64,000 nt of DNA from Nematostella vectensis (lineage: Eukaryota; Cnidaria; Anthozoa; Actiniaria; Edwardsiidae), in the NCBI RefSeq assembly GCF_932526225.1, contig NC_064042.1, positions 9,458,540 to 9,522,539 of the forward strand, given 5' to 3'. The stretch's first letter is position 1; every line of letters begins with the position of its first letter. Below the pieces are notes generated by a model. It had not been told where the DNA came from, ran no database searches, and saw only the letters and a program-made list of their open reading frames with translations. Made by a program: the position numbers and the translations under genes. This document shows positions 49,303-60,938 of this stretch, one piece after another.

Positions 49303-52300
49303 ATGCGCCTTAAAAAGTTCTTGCTGCGTTATTATCCGCCTGGTAAGTAGTGCTTTGTTGTGCAATGATTTTTATAGACCTTGCTTGGGATAAATTATTT
49401 TTGTTGTTGGGTGCTCTAGCACCGGTAAACAAACACAACCACAAATTTGAAGGGATTCGTTTTCTGTCCAGGCGTATTCTGACTGAATATCAGCGAATAT
49501 GATTTTGTTATGTATATATTTTTTTCTGTTGGTATCGGGGTTGAATTTTTAAAAGGCTGTTGTGTAAGTGTTTAAAGTTTTTGGTGTTAATGATTCCCGC
49601 TGCCATCTATCCCATTTAGACGCTAAACAGTAACTGTTCCACTGTAACCAAGCGAATGCAGTCATAGTATCTAAGGTTAAAGGAAATCATTTTGGTGGTT
49701 TGGCTTACTGTCTACCCTGGACATAGTGCCTGTTTTTTGTAGGATGAATTTATTTTTGTAATTTCCTAACCCATATTGTCTATACTTCTTACTTCTGATC
49801 AGTAAAATGGTAAATGTCTTGTTTGGATTGTTTTGTTATAAACAAGATTATTTCCCCTGAAGTATGCACTTCTCAAAATTGTAATATAAGAATTCATATA
49901 TATATTTTCTTGGATTATGCCAACCAGTAACCCTAACTCTAGACTTTCTAGTTTCAGTAATATATGTCAATGCCAAAGAGGACATAGTAAAACCACTGTA
50001 TGTTGGAAAATGACAGTAAATGCCGCTTTACTAAAACTTTTCTTTATCTTGTACTTAAGGGCTCTCATAAATTAAAAAAAATCCAAAATTTTGAGAAAAC
50101 TTCCGAAGGGGGAGGGGGTAAAGGGCTAACTTAGAAAAGAAAAGATGATTCATGTATTGTTTGTAAATATTGTGCCAAATTATAAGTTGAGTCGTGTCAT
50201 TCCAAAAAAAAAAAGTTGATAGGGGTTTGGGTTGGGGGGGTTCACCTCTTTCCAGTTTTTCTAGGAATTTTTGAATTTTTTAAACTTTACAAGATCTCTT
50301 AACAAACTCATATGTTTATTTTACACTACTATATGTGTGTTGTATGTTATTTGGTTTATGCAAACACTAGATATGAAATATTAGTTTTTGTTTGTTTTCA
50401 GGGATTATTCTTGAGTATGAACAGTCAGGTGTTTTGAAAACCAAGTCTATTGATCTTCTTGATTTGAAACCAAGGTATGAAATTAAGGACTTGGGCTTGA
50501 TCTTCTTGACTTGAAATCAAGGTATAAAATTAAGGAGCTCAACATACCTGGGACCAGTTCCTGGAAAGCAGGTTAGCTCTAGCCCAGGGATAAATTAATT
50601 TATCTTGACATTTGATTGGATAAAAGGGGCATTTATTCCTGTTTTAGTGTTAACTTGCTTTCTAGGAACCCAGCCCTGATATTTCCCCACTATAATATAG
50701 AAAACAAAACTCATACTTAAAGGTGCAGTTTTCAATTCTTTCCTGCACGTTTCAATTACAATATATATATATGTAATTTATATTTCACAGCACTGACGTG
50801 GATGCTATACTGGATGATATATCCGCTAAAGAGCCCCTAATTACCCCTGCAAGACTGGACCAAGTGCGCAAACTCATTATCCGTATCCTTTGAATTTTGG
50901 AGCAATGTGATGACAATACCAACACAGAGAAGCTTGAAATTATGACCATGTTTGTTTTAATTAAATATAATTCTTATGTCAAAGAGGTCTAGTTAAAAAC
51001 AGTTATAATTTAGCAACTAACCATGCTGATATTAATATAATTTCTCTATATTTTCTCAACCAAATAAATTTATTTTGATATTAAGTATGAATTAATTATG
51101 AAGATCAGAGATTTTACTTGCATGCCAGGTTTTCAAATTTATGGTTAGTTTTTTTTTTTTTTGGGGGGGGGGGGGGGTTTGGTACATGTTGGGGATTGGA
51201 AATATGTTCCTTAACAGTTTTATCAGGTCTTCAAGAAAAACAAATTGAAACAGATGATAGACATTTCTACCTTTTTAAGGTATGGATATGGTATGATGCT
51301 AATGAACATGAAGTACATGTTTCTCATTTGTTTCTCCATACTTAAAAACTACATCCTGATCTATGTTATTTCTATTTCTTCTACAGATTCTCAGAGCTCA
51401 TATTCTACCACTAACCAATGTTGCCTTCAACAAGTCTGGAACAAGGTTGGTATAGGGAATTTAAATCCTGTTTCTACTGTTTATTTAAGTGTCTTCCAAG
51501 ACCTTGTTTTGTTTTTGTAGTTTTATCACAGGGGTCTATGACTGGGCTTGGCTTGTTCACAATGTCTTTAATTCCCCACCCATATCTAGAGTGCATGTCT
51601 AAGGATGTTTCATGAGTTTGTTTTGTTTATGTAGTTTTATCACAGGGGGCTTGTGACATAAGTTTACAATGTCTTCATTAAAAGCCCAAACCATGTCAGG
51701 GATGTTCAGTAACCCTGTGTTGTTGTTTAGATTTATCGTAGAGGGCATATTTAAGCTAAATTCATTGTTGCGCGACCTCAGCGATCCAAGATTCTTGTCT
51801 TGTTTGGGAATAGAGCGTAGTCAATCAAACCTTTGGGGGCGGGTTTATGCAAAATCATATGCAGTTCAAGTTGAACCATGAAATTAGCTGTAGTAGGGCG
51901 TGGCTTTAGTTTTCTTAGGGATGTTCCATGGCTTTGTTTTGTTTGTGTTGTTTTATCACAGGGGGTATATACAGAATGGTGTGACATAAGTTTACAATGT
52001 CTTATGTCTTGTTAAAAGCCCACCCATGTCTTAGGGATGCTCCATGACCTTGTTTTGTTTGTGTAGTTTTATCACAGGGAGCTATGATAGGACTTGTAAA
52101 GTATGGGACACTGCCTCTGGTGAGGAGACCTTGACGCTTGAAGGACACAAAAATGTGGTATATGCCATAGCATTCAACAACCCATATGGGTAAGGAACTA
52201 GAAAATTTTTTCAATGATTATATAATTTTTATATAATTTTATTATTTTTGCCTGAAATTTTGTAATCTGAAGTCTTGTAATCTTTAGTACACACTCAACA

Positions 52301-55300
52301 CTCAATATGTCTGGTAATGTCTAGTACAACTGTCTATTATCCATGCTTAGAGCCATTGCTTACTCAAAGGGGTGCGGGAGGGGTGGTTGTAGTGTTCCTA
52401 ATAAGGGGCAGAGATGGTGAAAGGGAGGTCTATCTATTGTTTGCAATTATATGAGCCCCCCTTTTATTATTTTGTACACAAGGCACTTGTGATCTGGTAA
52501 CAGGGCCAGGAGTTTAGGATATCAGACCATGCTAGAGCCAAATCACATGATTTTATAGAAGGATGCTAGTCATCGATTTTAAATTTTCTTTTTAATTTTA
52601 TGGACACTTTGTATAACAGACAAATAAAGATCCAATTTTCCAATCTTTACAAAATAACAGTAATTATTACTGATTCAAGAATAAAAAGAAATAATCTTTT
52701 TTCATATTACATTGTTTTCTTCTTTTTTCTTTGCATTTAGTGACAAGATAGCAACTGGATCCTTTGACAAGACCTGCAAGGTATAGTACACTACTCATTG
52801 ATGCTGGCAAAGCTCTACTCCAATAAGACTTCCAAACAGCGAATTTTTCAAAGGAGGTTGCAAACTCTTACTGAATTTTTGTGCCAATGAACTCTTATAA
52901 CTTAAAGAGTCAATCAGCCCCATTTGGAAATACTACAGTCAAGTTAGAGAGAACCTAAAATTGCTATCCATGATTGAAATTATCTCAGAGTAACTTGTTA
53001 AATTAACTGTGGAAATGGGTGTTATGTGCAGAAGCATAAAATGGTTTATTAAATTTTTATCTTTATTATATGAATTTTTGTCAGATCTTACTCTTACTAT
53101 CTTTTTTCCCTTTTTCTAGCTATGGAATGCTGAGACTGGAAAGTGTTATCACACTTACAGAGGACACTCTGCTGAAATTGTAAGTGAAGTACATTTTAGA
53201 TCCATGCCCCGTGTGGTCCAGAAAACCAACCTTACTCGATATAATCTCAAAGGGTACAGGGACCCTCTACTGGCCCTGTAACAAGCAGTAGGCAATCATA
53301 GTGTATGGAGGGGTGTGGTGAAGAGGCTGCAAGATGATTATAATTACAATTTTATACATTTTTTAAATTATGATTTGAAAGAGAAAAGAACAGTTAAACG
53401 ACGAATGGCTTAATTACTGCACTTTTATCACTGAATTTGTCAATAAATTTGAGGTATGGTTATTATCATTTCCAGGTCTGCTTAGCATTTAACCCTCAAA
53501 GTACTGTCATAGCCACTGGAAGCATGGACACAACTGCTAAACTCTGGGATGTCCAGACTGGAGCAGAAATCTCTACACTTTCTGTAAGTAGAATAGCAGG
53601 TTTTCTAAAAGGATGCAAAATATAGCTTTTACTGTAGTCATCAAGAGAAAAGATGAATTTGGAAATAGCTATGGTTATGATATAAAATCATTTGACTGTA
53701 CACAGCAGAAATAAATTAGTGAATTACACTCCTTAATTTTTACAGGGTCATTCAGCAGAGATTATTTCCTGTGCATTCAACTCTACTGGTACCCAGCTAC
53801 TGACAGGGTCTTTTGACCACACTGTTAGTGTTTGGGACACACGTAGTGGAAGGTAGAGTTCATAAGCCTGTATAAATGCTCCCTTTCTTTCATGTATAAG
53901 TTTGACAAGGGTTGTTACTTATTTTAGTAGCTGTTTATATAATACATAGCAATAACAGGCCTCCTACTTCAGTCCAAAGTAATGCTAACACAGTGCCGTA
54001 GCAGGCTTTGAAATATTACGGGGGGGGGGGGGGGGGCACAATACAGAAATGTTAAAAAAATATTTGGGTGCTCAGTCATGCCCCTTCTGGTCATTTTCTT
54101 ATTGTTTTTGTGAATATTGGGGGGACACATACCCCTAGTACCCCACCAACTGCTACGGCCTTGTCACATGCTCAGATGTGCAGTTGTCTATGCAGGTGTT
54201 CCACATTTCCATTGCAAAAAAATTAAAGAACGCACCAGATTCTCAAGCATGTAATTTGATAGCCTGATATCATTGCCTGATAGAGTTTTCTGTTTCAGAC
54301 GTGTGCATACTTTAATTGGTCACAGAGGAGAGATTTCCAATGCGCAGTTCAACTTCGACTGTTCCTTTATTGTCACTGGATCAATGGTAAGGGCTCAGGT
54401 GCAAATAAACTTTTATGAACCTCATCTACTGTTTTGTGCCTTTAAACTCTTTCGACCAACTTAATGTGAAAATTTAGCTTGATGCCTGATTGTGGCAATC
54501 CTTGAAGACCGGAGCATCCCTCTAAACTGTTTTTTTCTTGGCACATGTTTATCAATTCTGGTTATTTCTCCAGGATAAAACATGTAAGATATGGGACGCA
54601 GGGACTGGTAAATGCATAGGAACATTGAGGTAACTTGCCTTTTCTACCACACTTTAACCTGTCAAGTCCTATAGGTTGTAAAGATGTTCCTTCGAAATAC
54701 AGCATATCTCTTTTCTTCAACCTTCATGTGTTCTTTTTAACCCATTCACTCCGTCAGGGGCCATGATGATGAAGTACTAGACGTGGCATTTGACTATACA
54801 GGCCAACTGATTGCTACTGCTTCAGCTGATGGTAAGTGTTTTGTTTGCCAAAGATGAATTGGCTAAAAGTAGCATGGCCAGGATTTGCTGAAGAAGGCCT
54901 CTGTACAGACAGATGGGGTGTACACGCCCAGCCCTTCGCTATGTAGCTTAGTAGCAGTGCCTTTTGAAATGTGGTATTTGAGAATGACTGTGTGTGTTTG
55001 TCAATAGTTGAAATTTCAACAAGTAAAGTCCGAAACGTTGGAATCTTTCGACTCCTGTTCTGTCTGTTTTCCCTATACTGATTTGGGATTTGTTCATGAG
55101 TAATTATTTTGTAACAGTTAATTTTTTTTTCTGGGCTGGGGTTTTAAACACAGTGCATTTTTTAATTGTTGACTTGGTATAATTTACAGTATTCTGTGAT
55201 GTTTAATGTTTAGGAGTGACTCTTTTATAACTCTTTTGTGACCCTTGTCACAGGCACCGGACGTGTGTACAATGCGCTGACACACCACTGCCTGTCCAAA

Positions 55301-56651
55301 CTAGAGGGTCATGAGGGAGAGATATCAAAGGTACATCATGACACCTTTCCCACTTGCACACAAACCAGACATGATTAGAATCAGTTGATCTGGAATGAAT
55401 TGATTGGGTTGGTCACCAGAATGGTCGCCAGGGTAATCTTGATTGATCACCCAAATGATCACCAGGACAACCCTATGATCACCAAAACGATCTGAATTAA
55501 AGGGGCAGTGTCATGGTAAGAGATTTGCAAGAGCTCTCCGGCCCGGACACAATGAATTTCAGCAAAATTCCAATATATTGACTTATGAGCCTTTGTTATA
55601 CATGTGGCAGACTTAAATTCAAAGGAAATGACCACAAACGGTCAATAAACATAATTTTCAATAAAATATTGCATATTATTTTAACAAGGCATTGGCAGCT
55701 TTAAGTTCAACTGTTGGTAGACAATTAAAAGCCTACAGTAAACACTGACTCCAAACATGCGCAGTACTATGACGCTGCCCCTTTAATCACCAAAACGATT
55801 ACTAGAATGACCGGAATGATTATTAGAATCATATTCTCGGATCTGTCTATAACTGATGTTTTATTCTTTGTCACAGATCACGTTTAACGCACAGGGTACT
55901 CGCCTGCTCACCGCTAGTAGCGACAAAACCGCACGACTCTGGGACCCCAACACGGGGAAATGCTTGCAGGTTAGGAAACACTTTCTGCTTTTGTATATGA
56001 CGTCGTTTATTATTTAGAATAATAAAAAAAAATTAAGGTTTACAAAAACAACCAATTCTGACAAAACAAAATATAAAGATGTGAACATGTATATCCGGTC
56101 ATGTATTTTTCTTTCTCATCGCCGATCTTGATCAGTCGTTTTTTTTCCGTTTATACAGTGTAACCCCGTTAACTTAACCCCCCCCCCCCCCCCCCGAAGA
56201 AAGTTGAATGAGCTCGTATTATCCTATTGAAATCCCAAAAATTGGTCTTTAGGGAACTTGAAGCCAGTTCGATTGAGCCCGAGCGGGGAAGTCGAGTTAT
56301 CCGAATTCGAGTTATCGGAGAACTTAAATGCGATTATATAACAGATGATGCGCATGCCTTTCTTGATTGTGTTCTTTTCTGTTCAATGCCTACCGGGAGC
56401 AGGTTCTTGAGGGTCATACAGACGAAATCTTCAGCTGTGCTTTCAACTACGATGGCGACATCATAATTACAGGTAGACAACCCGTATGGCCTTTGATAAC
56501 TTTGGCACGAATTTAATCCATGATACACCAGACCTTTAAGTAATTCATTAACGATTTCTTCAAGATGGAAAGACGCGTTTTTCCATTTCAGTTTCGTTTT
56601 TTATTTTGTTCTGCAGGAAGTAAAGACAACACTTGCCGATTATGGAGATAA
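49303..56651 (+). CDS. DAW1: dynein assembly factor with WD repeats 1
   Basis: Seventeen exons splice in phase to 415 aa, the length of human DAW1 (WDR69/ODA16): 49303-49342, 50402-50474, 50791-50882, 51227-51279, 51387-51445, 52067-52189, 52741-52780, 53120-53179, 53476-53583, 53746-53852, 54299-54386, 54574-54629, 54758-54831, 55254-55330, 55877-55969, 56403-56472 and 56617-56651. The N-terminus [14 protein letters not shown] is diagnostic. Eight WD40 blades follow ([112 protein letters not shown]). DAW1 is an adaptor that loads outer dynein arms onto intraflagellar transport, so motile cilia are implied. Several introns carry MITEs, and two exon edges are duplicated nearby. Confidence 0.97.
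50448..50541 (+). repeat. tandem duplication of the DAW1 exon 2 end and its 5' splice site
   Basis: TTGATCTTCTTGATTTGAAA plus CCAAG|GTATGAAATTAAGGA is repeated 47 bp downstream as TTGATCTTCTTGACTTGAAA plus TCAAG|GTATAAAATTAAGGA. The upstream donor (50475) gives the conserved reading frame. The copy at 50522 would add 47 nt and shift the frame. Confidence 0.9.
50549..50676. mobile_element. small palindromic MITE, family copy 2
   Basis: CAGTTCCTGGAAAGCAGGTT at one end and GCTTTCTAGGAACC at the other form inverted termini, with the core CTTGACATTTGATTGG shared with the copy at 5803-5933. It lies in a DAW1 intron. Confidence 0.7.
51505..52085 (+). repeat. degenerate tandem copies of the DAW1 exon 6 acceptor region, period about 115 bp
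   Basis: The acceptor plus exon start (TTGTTTTGTTTGTGTAGTTT, then TATCACAGGG) appears at the real site (exon from 52067) and as upstream copies with AG at 51520 and 51634 and a mutated TG at 51950; a weaker copy lies near 51730. Spacings (114, 316, 116) fit a unit near 115 bp. The decoys lack the downstream WD40 coding sequence. Confidence 0.85.
53990..54165. mobile_element. MITE with GCCGTAGCAG termini and poly-G tract
   Basis: GTGCCGTAGCAGG at the left and CCAACTGCTACGGCC at the right are inverted repeats; a G-run (about 54020-54036) follows the left end. It lies in a DAW1 intron. Related CCGTAGCCAGG and GGCGTAACCAGG words next to poly-C/G runs occur near 9.72 and 58.32 kb. Confidence 0.65.
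55501..55782. mobile_element. TTAA-flanked MITE (piggyBac-like)
   Basis: The left terminus AGGGGCAGTGTCATGGTA and the right terminus, read inwards, AGGGGCAGCGTCATAGTA are inverted repeats. TTAA sits directly outside both ends (55497-55500 and 55783-55786), as expected for a piggyBac-type target duplication. It split a local array of short GATCACCAxxAxGAT repeats in a DAW1 intron. No coding capacity. Confidence 0.8.
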
Positions 56652-56939
56652 TGAGATATTATAAAATGGTGATGTTGAAGAAGATGATAATGATGACGGC
56701 AAGCAATTCACGAACGGAACAAGCTACTTATCTCCGCTAGTTGAATAGACATATGGGATCCCGCAATCTACGGGTCACACCCGAACTGTCGCGCGTGCAC
56801 TCCAGACAAATCAGGCTTTTACAAAGCAACCCTGAGCCCGCCATAAGTAATTGCGGTCATGCGCGTCCAGCATTCAAAATCGGGCATCGATGTTCTTGTT
56901 TCCACATCTCCTTCGGCGTAATTTGATCCGCGCGATTTA

Positions 56940-59117
56940 CTAACGAGAAGTATTTAATTCCCTGGGACCTAATGGTGAACATGGATACGTTGGGTTAGAT
57001 TGGCGAACTGCATGTGAACGCTGCTTGAGACAGTGCTGTCTAAATGCGTTATAGAAAAAAAAACCTTTGTATAATTCTATATTATTATATTTTAATTACA
57101 AAAATTAAACTAGAGTTCTATGATTAATTGCGTGCTTGGTGAGCCAGTAAGTTGACACCAATAAAAGCCAGGTCACGTGATGCGAGGCGTGACGAGCATG
57201 GGAACCTGAAAACAACCAATGTACTTATGAGCAGGGAATTATTATCCCCTCCCCTCCCTTACACAAAACAAGCGTGAGAGCTTGGGGGCCCCTGTGGTGA
57301 GCGAATAACGAATCTTACCCGATCGTGCTCGCGGTTCAGCCTTAGACGGATCAGCGGTCGTAACAGGTTCCCTCGTATTGTTCAATGACTGTGATGTCTT
57401 GCTGTATGACGGAGATGTCGGAATCACTGCAAAGTACCAGGAATACCTAATCGCGACCGTGGCCCTGTCACTAGTTACTAACCAGGCGCGAACACTTGGC
57501 CGCCGAAAAATTGGTCATTTCTTATTGAAGGATCATCAAATACTACTTTTCCCATATCATACCTATGCCCCACATTCCCCATCCAATCCTGGTACGAGCC
57601 TGCTAACTGGCTATAATGACGTCTCTGACAGTCATAGTATTGGTGTAGGAGGGAGTAGCACATTTGACGGGCTTTCCCCTCGTTGGCACGAATGGCCCCT
57701 AGGATTGGTATTAGTATCGTACATGCTAGCCTACGTGTAGCCGCTGACTCGCGAGATCCTTTCTCGAGTCAGCGGCTACAGGTAGGCTACGTACATGCGT
57801 GTGCTGTTTTGTGATACTTCTTCTACTTTAGAAATAAAATCTTACCTAGATTAGCAGTGTCTTCGAACGCACAAGGCGCTTTGTCCCAGTCCACGGGGTA
57901 CAGGCGTCCACTACTAGAAACGCCTGCCACTTTATAACAATAAACCTCCCCTGGCTCCAAACCAGTCACCACTGCACTCCCAACTTTACCATGAGGCACT
58001 GTCACGTTTTCGTAGCCCAGTTGACAGCTCTGTTTGTAAAGCACGGCGATTGTAACGATTGTAGAGATGTTGTATTCTGGGAAAGACCACGTGACATGCA
58101 CTGACGTATTGCTGGTGATGGTGATATTCAGGATTCTCGGAAATATGGACTTTGCTCCTAAAAAATGATATTTAAAGGCAGGCCTCTTATTTGAGAGGAA
58201 ACGGGGAGCTAGCGTTATGGTGGTCAAGCTTAAACAAAGGGACCGACTATTTGATATCTGAAGGGGAGGTAACAGATTTCTTTGCCTCCCATATATTTTT
58301 TTGGCCACTAAGTTCAGCGGCGTAACCAGGATTTTTTTATAGGGGGGGGGGGGGTAAAAAGGACTTTCAATGCATTTTCTCCTGTAGTTTACATAACATC
58401 TCATACATTTACTGTATTTTTGGCTGCTAAAAGGTGTGCAGAAATTTTGGCCTTTCTTTTAATTTCTTATCCCGTTGTAACAGGAACAAATTTTACCCCC
58501 TTCACTATTTAGATGATCTTCAACTGACATATTTAACTTTCTATTAATATTCATAAAAATGTTGACCAATTCCATAGAGTGGTTTTCAAAAACCCGTGAA
58601 ATACTATTTAGTTTGTTTAGTACTATTACACTGTAATGTCTTGCTTCTCTTTTGTTCTGGCTTCACTATTACATTTTAACAACTACATAATGGTGCAAGG
58701 TTTTTTGAAAACCACTCTATCTCAAATTAAAACATATTGTCATATAAAACATCTTTCAACTTCCCTTGACATGAAAAAGTATTATGGCGGGATATCGTGG
58801 ATACTAGAAAGCCATTCAAGTGCTTTAATTAATGGATACCAAAATTGATCCATGAAATTTACTCTATTATGTCACCATATTTTGTTCAAGACACGGTTAC
58901 GGTTCACTTCCCTCACTTGTTGATCAAAACCCATAAACATATTAACAGTCTGAATACCTTTCCTAAGCTTGCATTTCCGCTAAAATAAGATGGGCCAATA
59001 ATCCTCTACCAAAATGCAAACAGGAAACAACCGCTGAATCAAGCGAGACATACGTATACCTGTTGCTGTTAGCCAGAGATATGCTGCAGCAGAAATAACG
59101 AATGCTAATCCTTGCAT
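56940..59117 (-). CDS. small secreted protein with one fibronectin type III domain
   Basis: The minus-strand exons are 59060-59117 (signal peptide MQGLAFVISAAAYLWLTATG), 57846-58157 and 57319-57426; a short last exon at 56940-56968 (PRELNTSR, stop) is tentative. All junctions are phase 1. The middle exon encodes a single FN3 fold: ILNITITSNTSVHVTWSFPE, then VTIAVLYKQSC, VTGLEPGEVYCYKVAGVSSS and PVDWDKAPCAF. The next exon is a Ser/Thr/Pro-rich segment (NNTREPVTTADPSKAEPRAR). No membrane span was seen, so the product is probably secreted, or a longer gene continues past my last exon. N-glycosylation sequons are present (NITIT, NTS, NVT, NNT). Its 3' end is convergent with DAW1, 289 bp away. The ligand and function are unknown. 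Confidence 0.65.
57488..57598 (+). repeat. dispersed repeat, copy 3
   Basis: CTTGGCCGCCGAAAAATTGG, TCATTTCTTATTGAAG, ATCATACCTATG and CCCCATCCAATCCTGG follow the same order as the copy at 9390-9510. It lies in an intron of the FN3 gene. Confidence 0.55.
57719..57797. repeat. near-perfect hairpin, arms about 37 bp
   Basis: The right arm is the inverse of the left (CATGCTAGCCTACGTGTAGC against GTAGCCTACC-type pairing, then TAGCCGCTGACTCG against CGAGTCAGCGGCTA), with a loop of only a few bases. It lies in the FN3 gene intron and is likely a foldback element. Confidence 0.85.
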
Positions 59118-59683
59118 TTCACTGTTTTTTTACCCTCAGAATCGCTGCTTTTCGCCATTTTGTAGTGAGTTGTTGGGATAAAATTTCCGTTTAGACATGG
59201 CGTCGTTGACAACAAATAAATTTTGAGCAGAGGTCAAAGGCAGCGAATGTTTGACGATCTTTTGGCGTCTGTTGGAATAGTGTCTACTTCTGGAGATGAT
59301 TTCTCCTTAGGGGGCTTTAATCTGAGCGTATAAAATAACACAGGTATCCCAAACTTAACATCACGTCACTTGAGGATGATGATCTGTAATTGTTACCAGT
59401 TTACTTCCGGTCGATTATGCAAAAATCTCCGATGATTTTTAACGGAATTTTTTTTTTAAAATTGTACAAGGAGTGGGTCTATTGAAAGTTTCTTCGATGA
59501 TGTGACTTACAATCTAGGGAAGTGGCCCGTTGAATAGCACGGATTCTAATCGATTCTTTTGTCTGTTTTCCGGTGAGGTTTTCGTCGGCCCTCCAGAACG
59601 AGAGCCTCGGAGAGTTTGGAATTGTAAAGGACGTCATAAAATGCTTCTAAACTTAAAAAAATTCTAAGGGACCCTCTTTATAT

Positions 59684-59737
59684 TAGCCTCCCTCGCAGGC
59701 GTTTTTTTTTGCCTAAAAACGCCTGCGTGGGAGGCTA
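59684..59737. repeat. hairpin with about 21-bp arms
   Basis: TAGCCTCCCTCGCAGGCGTT pairs with AACGCCTGCGTGGGAGGCTA (one mismatch) around a T-rich loop. The GCAGGC/GCCTGC core recalls the hairpin at 38360-38422. Confidence 0.85.
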
Positions 59738-60048
59738 TCTTTATACAGCTATTTCAATAAACGTTGTAAAAGAGCGCTCTGCCGCAAGCGCCCATACAGC
59801 GAGAAAGTATGGGTAATATATGTTGTTTCAAGCTCTGCCATCCTTCACCGCCGACACGAACTTCGTTGAACGCTATCAGAATGGCAGTGAAATCTGATAA
59901 TTTTCTAAATAAGAGCAGGTTTGGCACCTATCCCGTAAGAGGTGTCAAACGGTGACTCCGACCCAAAAAGCTTTCAAACTTTCTCAATTTTAAACTAGTT
60001 TAGATAAAATTCACTCGTTTATGTGTTATATATATACATGTATATGAA

Positions 60049-60257
60049 ACGTGAAAACTCCAAGTTCCGTGGTGTAGCGCTGTAAACTGTGCGCTGAACA
60101 CTAGACTATCCTTGTTCGCTACATGTATAAATGAATATTCCCCCCAAAAAAACTATTGTAAAACCTAGAATCTTATTTCTAGTATAGCGAACAAGGATAG
60201 TCTTGTTTTCAGCGCACAATTTACAGCGCTACACCATGGAACTTGGAGTTTTCACGT
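60049..60257. mobile_element. foldback element with about 70-bp arms
   Basis: The arms begin ACGTGAAAACTCCAAGTTCC and continue through GGTGTAGCGCTGTAAA, TGTGCGCTGAA and ACTATCCTTGTTCGCTA. The right arm is the inverse with a few substitutions, and the central loop is about 65 bp. There is no coding content. This is a typical long-TIR MITE. Confidence 0.85.
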
Positions 60258-60938
60258 TGTCGTTTGAAAAAAAAAAACGGCTGAAGTGTATCAAACATAA
60301 TCCATTTCAGAGTTTATTTCACGTCTGGCTCTTTTAATTCTCAATTGTTTTCTGCCGTCGGCGTTGCTGTCCCTATTTTTATTTTTTTTTACGCGGCACA
60401 TAGAAAGAAATGCCGCAGTGTATTCGATAGATAATGCAAGAAACTTTACCATCCAGATCGCCATCGAAGGTCTTCACCATAAGACTGCGGCTGTTTACTG
60501 AAAACCTGTTACAACAGATTTGAAATAGCTGTATATGCTGGTAACGAAATTCTAAAATATACAGAAATAAAATAAAGAAATCGAGCAAACCAAAATTCCA
60601 GAAAAATAGTTTTGAACAGCAAGCGCAGCATCGCTAAAAAGAATAAATAGGCAAATTCTCACTTTAAGAAAAATTAACCGTGCATGATAGGGGATTTGCA
60701 AAAGTATAGTTCACGCATCCATAGAAATTTATTTTATTTCTACTTGCGCTGAACCCCTAACGCGCGCGGCGCGGCTAGGAAAGCCCCACCCATTAATGAT
60801 CCCTGCACAGCGAAAAGGCAAACAGAATAAACCAAAAGCATCAAAATGATATAAATAATATATTCAAAATTCAAAACACATGTAAGAAGATCACTATGTA
60901 CAATATTAAAGTCATTCGAACATGCAGTCAAGATCTTT

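Larger units (their letters stand above)
59118..60938. other. gap between the FN3 gene and the USP2-like gene, filled by foldback elements
   Basis: No coding exon was supported. It contains an eroded reverse copy of the AAAGCCGC MITE (about 59388-59605), a hairpin (59684-59737) and a long inverted repeat (60049-60257). Minus-strand AATAAA near 60728-60733 is a candidate poly(A) signal for the USP2-like gene. Confidence 0.55.

Noticed and set aside
60360-60510. Candidate last exon for the USP2-like gene
   Set aside because: The phase could fit, but the conserved ending QAYILFFE at 60939-61026 is a far better match.
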